Source: Cryomorphaceae bacterium (lineage in GTDB: Bacteria > Bacteroidota > Bacteroidia > Flavobacteriales > Schleiferiaceae). From it: DNA of 8,309 nucleotides. Below the pieces are notes generated by a model. That model did not search any database. It was given only the letters and a program-made list of their open reading frames with translations, and was not told the origin of the DNA. A program made the position numbers and the translations under genes. The stretch spans positions 1 to 8,309 of the forward strand of contig JABMNC010000027.1 of the NCBI GenBank assembly GCA_013205365.1, read 5' to 3'. Below, piece after piece: positions 7,211 through 8,309 of this stretch; the first letter of the stretch is position 1, and each line of letters starts with the position of its first letter.

Positions 7211-7332
7211 CGGCTGTTTTTCTATGGACCTCCTTTTGGTGGAGCATTGCCATTCTAATAGATCGAGTAATTCCGAGACCGAGTTGTTCGGCTTCCTGCG
7301 GATGCGCTTCGACTAAACCCTTGCCGGAGTGA
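7207..7332 (+). CDS. 41-residue membrane/Cys protein, candidate FeoB-associated small protein
   Basis: This is a tiny gene between feoB and the reductase gene. Its ATG overlaps the feoB stop (ATGA, 7207-7210), and its stop overlaps the GTG start of the next gene (GTGA, 7329-7332). The product has one hydrophobic, Trp-rich segment (residues 3-18, VFLWTSFWWSIAILI), a short charged/Pro stretch, then a C-terminal CxxxCxC cluster (Cys27, Cys31, Cys33). Small proteins with an N-terminal membrane helix and a C-terminal Cys cluster next to feoB form a known group, the FeoB-associated Cys-rich membrane proteins. The architecture and position fit, but I cannot show sequence homology. By inference it could bind or hand over iron at FeoB. 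The exact overlaps on both sides support real translation. Confidence 0.7.
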   Translation: MTAVFLWTSFWWSIAILIDRVIPRPSCSASCGCASTKPLPE

Positions 7333-7988
7333 AGCAGGTTTTGGTTACCGGGGCTTCGCGCGGAGTAGGTCGTGCCACGGCTCTTGAATTGGCTGCCCTG
7401 GGCGCATCGGTTCATGCAAGCTCCCGCAGCACCTTTGCCTTAGAAGGCTGCACCACGCACCGTCTAGACCATGCCAGTGCGGATTCTAGAAGGGCATTCG
7501 TTGCGGGACTCAGGGGCACTGCGCTTGATGCGGTGGTTCTCAATGCCGGAGCGCTCGTAAACAAGCCCTTTAGAGCGTTAACCGCCGAAGACTTCCATTT
7601 AATGGCTACGGTCAACTGGTCTGCCCAGGCATTGCTCGTGCAGGACCTCCTGCCCTTGCTTGCCCCTGGGGCCCATGTGGTCTTTATCAGCAGCATGGGA
7701 GGCGTTCAAGGAGCATCCAAATACCCCGGCCTTTTAGCCTACGCTACGAGTAAAATGGCCATGGCAGGATTGGCCGAAAGCTTGCAGGTCGAGCTTGGTC
7801 CAGAGGGTTTTTTCTTCAATACCCTATGCCTCGGAGCGGTTCAAACAGAGATGCTGGCGGAGGCATTCCCCGATTATCAGGCTTCGACTAGCCCAAAAAT
7901 GATGGGTTTTGCTGTTGCAAATTTTGCCCTGAACGGACATCAAACCCAAGCAGGGCAGGTGATTCCGATGACAAAAAGCAATCCTTAG
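7329..7988 (+). CDS. Short-chain dehydrogenase/reductase (SDR family), substrate unknown
   Basis: The 219-residue product is a classical SDR, an NAD(P)-dependent oxidoreductase of the Rossmann fold. The cofactor motif TGASRGVG is at 7-14 and the structural NAG at 72-74. The catalytic tetrad is complete: Asn96 in TVNWSA, Ser121 or Ser122 in FISSMGG, Tyr138 and Lys142 in YATSK. Arg33 in ASSRS after the second strand could favour NADP. The usual PG after the sixth strand is LG here (CLGAVQTEM). It is shorter than the usual ~250 residues, mainly at the C-terminal substrate loop, so the substrate cannot be guessed. The GTG start overlaps the stop of the small Cys gene by 4 nt, placing it in the feo operon. 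Its role in iron uptake, if any, is unknown. Confidence 0.88.
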   Translation: MKQVLVTGASRGVGRATALELAALGASVHASSRSTFALEGCTTHRLDHASADSRRAFVAGLRGTALDAVVLNAGALVNKPFRALTAEDFHLMATVNWSAQALLVQDLLPLLAPGAHVVFISSMGGVQGASKYPGLLAYATSKMAMAGLAESLQVELGPEGFFFNTLCLGAVQTEMLAEAFPDYQASTSPKMMGFAVANFALNGHQTQAGQVIPMTKSNP

Positions 7989-7998
7989 TAACTTTTTA

Positions 7999-8015
7999 TC
8001 GCTGCTATTCAGCGA
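7999..8015 (+). terminator. Weak hairpin after the feo operon, possible terminator
   Basis: TCGCTG (7999-8004) pairs with CAGCGA (8010-8015) around a 5-nt loop, 11 nt after the SDR stop. No T tract follows, so it is at best a weak or factor-assisted terminator. Without it, feo transcripts would run into the rRNA promoter region. Confidence 0.3.
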
Positions 8016-8051
8016 GTTGGTAGGCATAGTCGAATTATTTTCACTTGCCTA

Positions 8052-8081
8052 TTGCCAAATCAAAAAGACGTTCTACATTTG
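8052..8081 (+). promoter_or_regulatory. rRNA operon promoter (Bacteroidota type)
   Basis: A -33 TTG (8052-8054) and a perfect -7 element TACATTTG (8074-8081) are separated by 19 nt, a textbook Bacteroidota sigma factor arrangement and the best promoter in the window. Transcription should begin near 8086, leaving a leader of about 160 nt before the 16S gene. Confidence 0.8.
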
Positions 8082-8100
8082 CAACCCCAAAAGGAAACAT

Positions 8101-8122
8101 TTGCTCACTGATAAAGTGGCAA
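8101..8122 (+). other. Hairpin near the 5' end of the rRNA leader
   Basis: TTGC (8101-8104) and CACT (8106-8109) pair with AGTG (8115-8118 region) and GCAA (8119-8122), with one bulged T at 8105 and a loop of about five bases. It starts roughly 15 nt after the predicted transcription start. It may stabilise the leader or help antitermination; this is inference. Confidence 0.4.
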
Positions 8123-8155
8123 GGACCCAAGGGGAGACGGAAGGTAAAACTTCGA

Positions 8156-8167
8156 CGTTCTTTAACA
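8156..8167 (+). promoter_or_regulatory. boxA-like antitermination site in the rRNA leader
   Basis: CGTTCTTTAACA matches the E. coli rRNA boxA (TGCTCTTTAACA) at 10 of 12 positions. It lies about 78 nt before the 16S start. boxA binds NusB/NusE and keeps rRNA transcription from terminating early. Position and similarity support the call. Confidence 0.6.
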
Positions 8168-8244
8168 TATTGTGAAATCGAAAGATTGTTCAACCCGAAG
8201 ATTCCCATATGAGGAGTACTCGAGAGCCAAAGTCAAACAATTCT

Positions 8245-8309
8245 ACAACGGAGAGTTTGATCCTGGCTAAGGATGAACGCTAGAGGCAGGCTTAACACAT
8301 GCAAGTCGA
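8245..8309 (+). rRNA. rrs: 16S ribosomal RNA, 5' end (runs off window)
   Basis: The conserved start AGAGTTTGATCCTGGCT is at 8252-8268, and AACACATGCAAGTCGA is at 8294-8309. The start of 8245 is set by aligning 8252 with E. coli position 8; the exact mature end is uncertain by a few bases. GGATGAACGCTAG is typical of Bacteroidota. Two bases differ from the usual sequence: A instead of C at 8269 (E. coli 25) and A instead of C at 8284 (E. coli 40). Confidence 0.95.

Overview
The window reads as chromosomal sequence from a member of the Bacteroidota, most likely near Flavobacteriales. The evidence is a type IX secretion gene pair (porU, porV), TAnnTTTG-type -7 promoter elements, little sign of Shine-Dalgarno sites, and a 16S rRNA start with the Bacteroidota-like GGATGAACGCTAG string. 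Base composition is close to balanced, which is fairly GC-rich for a flavobacterium, so I do not name a genus. Every gene I can support lies on the + strand. There are no tRNAs, insertion sequences, CRISPR arrays or phage genes.

Layout: (1) 1-1227 is the C-terminal third of the T9SS sortase PorU, cut by the window edge. (2) 1260-2465 is porV, the outer-membrane partner that delivers T9SS cargo to PorU, with its own TAnnTTTG element. (3) 2547-4850 is a two-gene pyruvate dehydrogenase unit, pdhA (E1 alpha) then the E2 acetyltransferase gene, 3 nt apart. It closes with a convincing Rho-independent terminator at 4866-4889. E1 beta and E3 are not in the window. (4) 4912-7988 is a tightly overlapped ferrous-iron operon: feoA, feoB, a 41-residue membrane/Cys protein, and a short-chain dehydrogenase/reductase. 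All three junctions overlap (11, 4 and 4 nt), so translation is probably coupled. (5) 7989-8244 is the promoter and leader of an rRNA operon, and 8245-8309 is the first ~65 nt of the 16S gene.

Functionally, porU and porV act together in protein secretion and attachment at the cell surface. pdhA and the E2 gene make two components of the complex that converts pyruvate to acetyl-CoA. FeoA and FeoB import Fe2+, and the tiny Cys protein is a plausible accessory of FeoB. The role of the reductase in this operon is unknown. The most noteworthy items are the tiny Cys protein, dyads over the feoA start, a substitution in the G4 motif of FeoB, a 16S start that mismatches the common 27F primer, and two perfect 18-bp palindromes inside the E2 gene. 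I do not see a wholly new multi-gene system.
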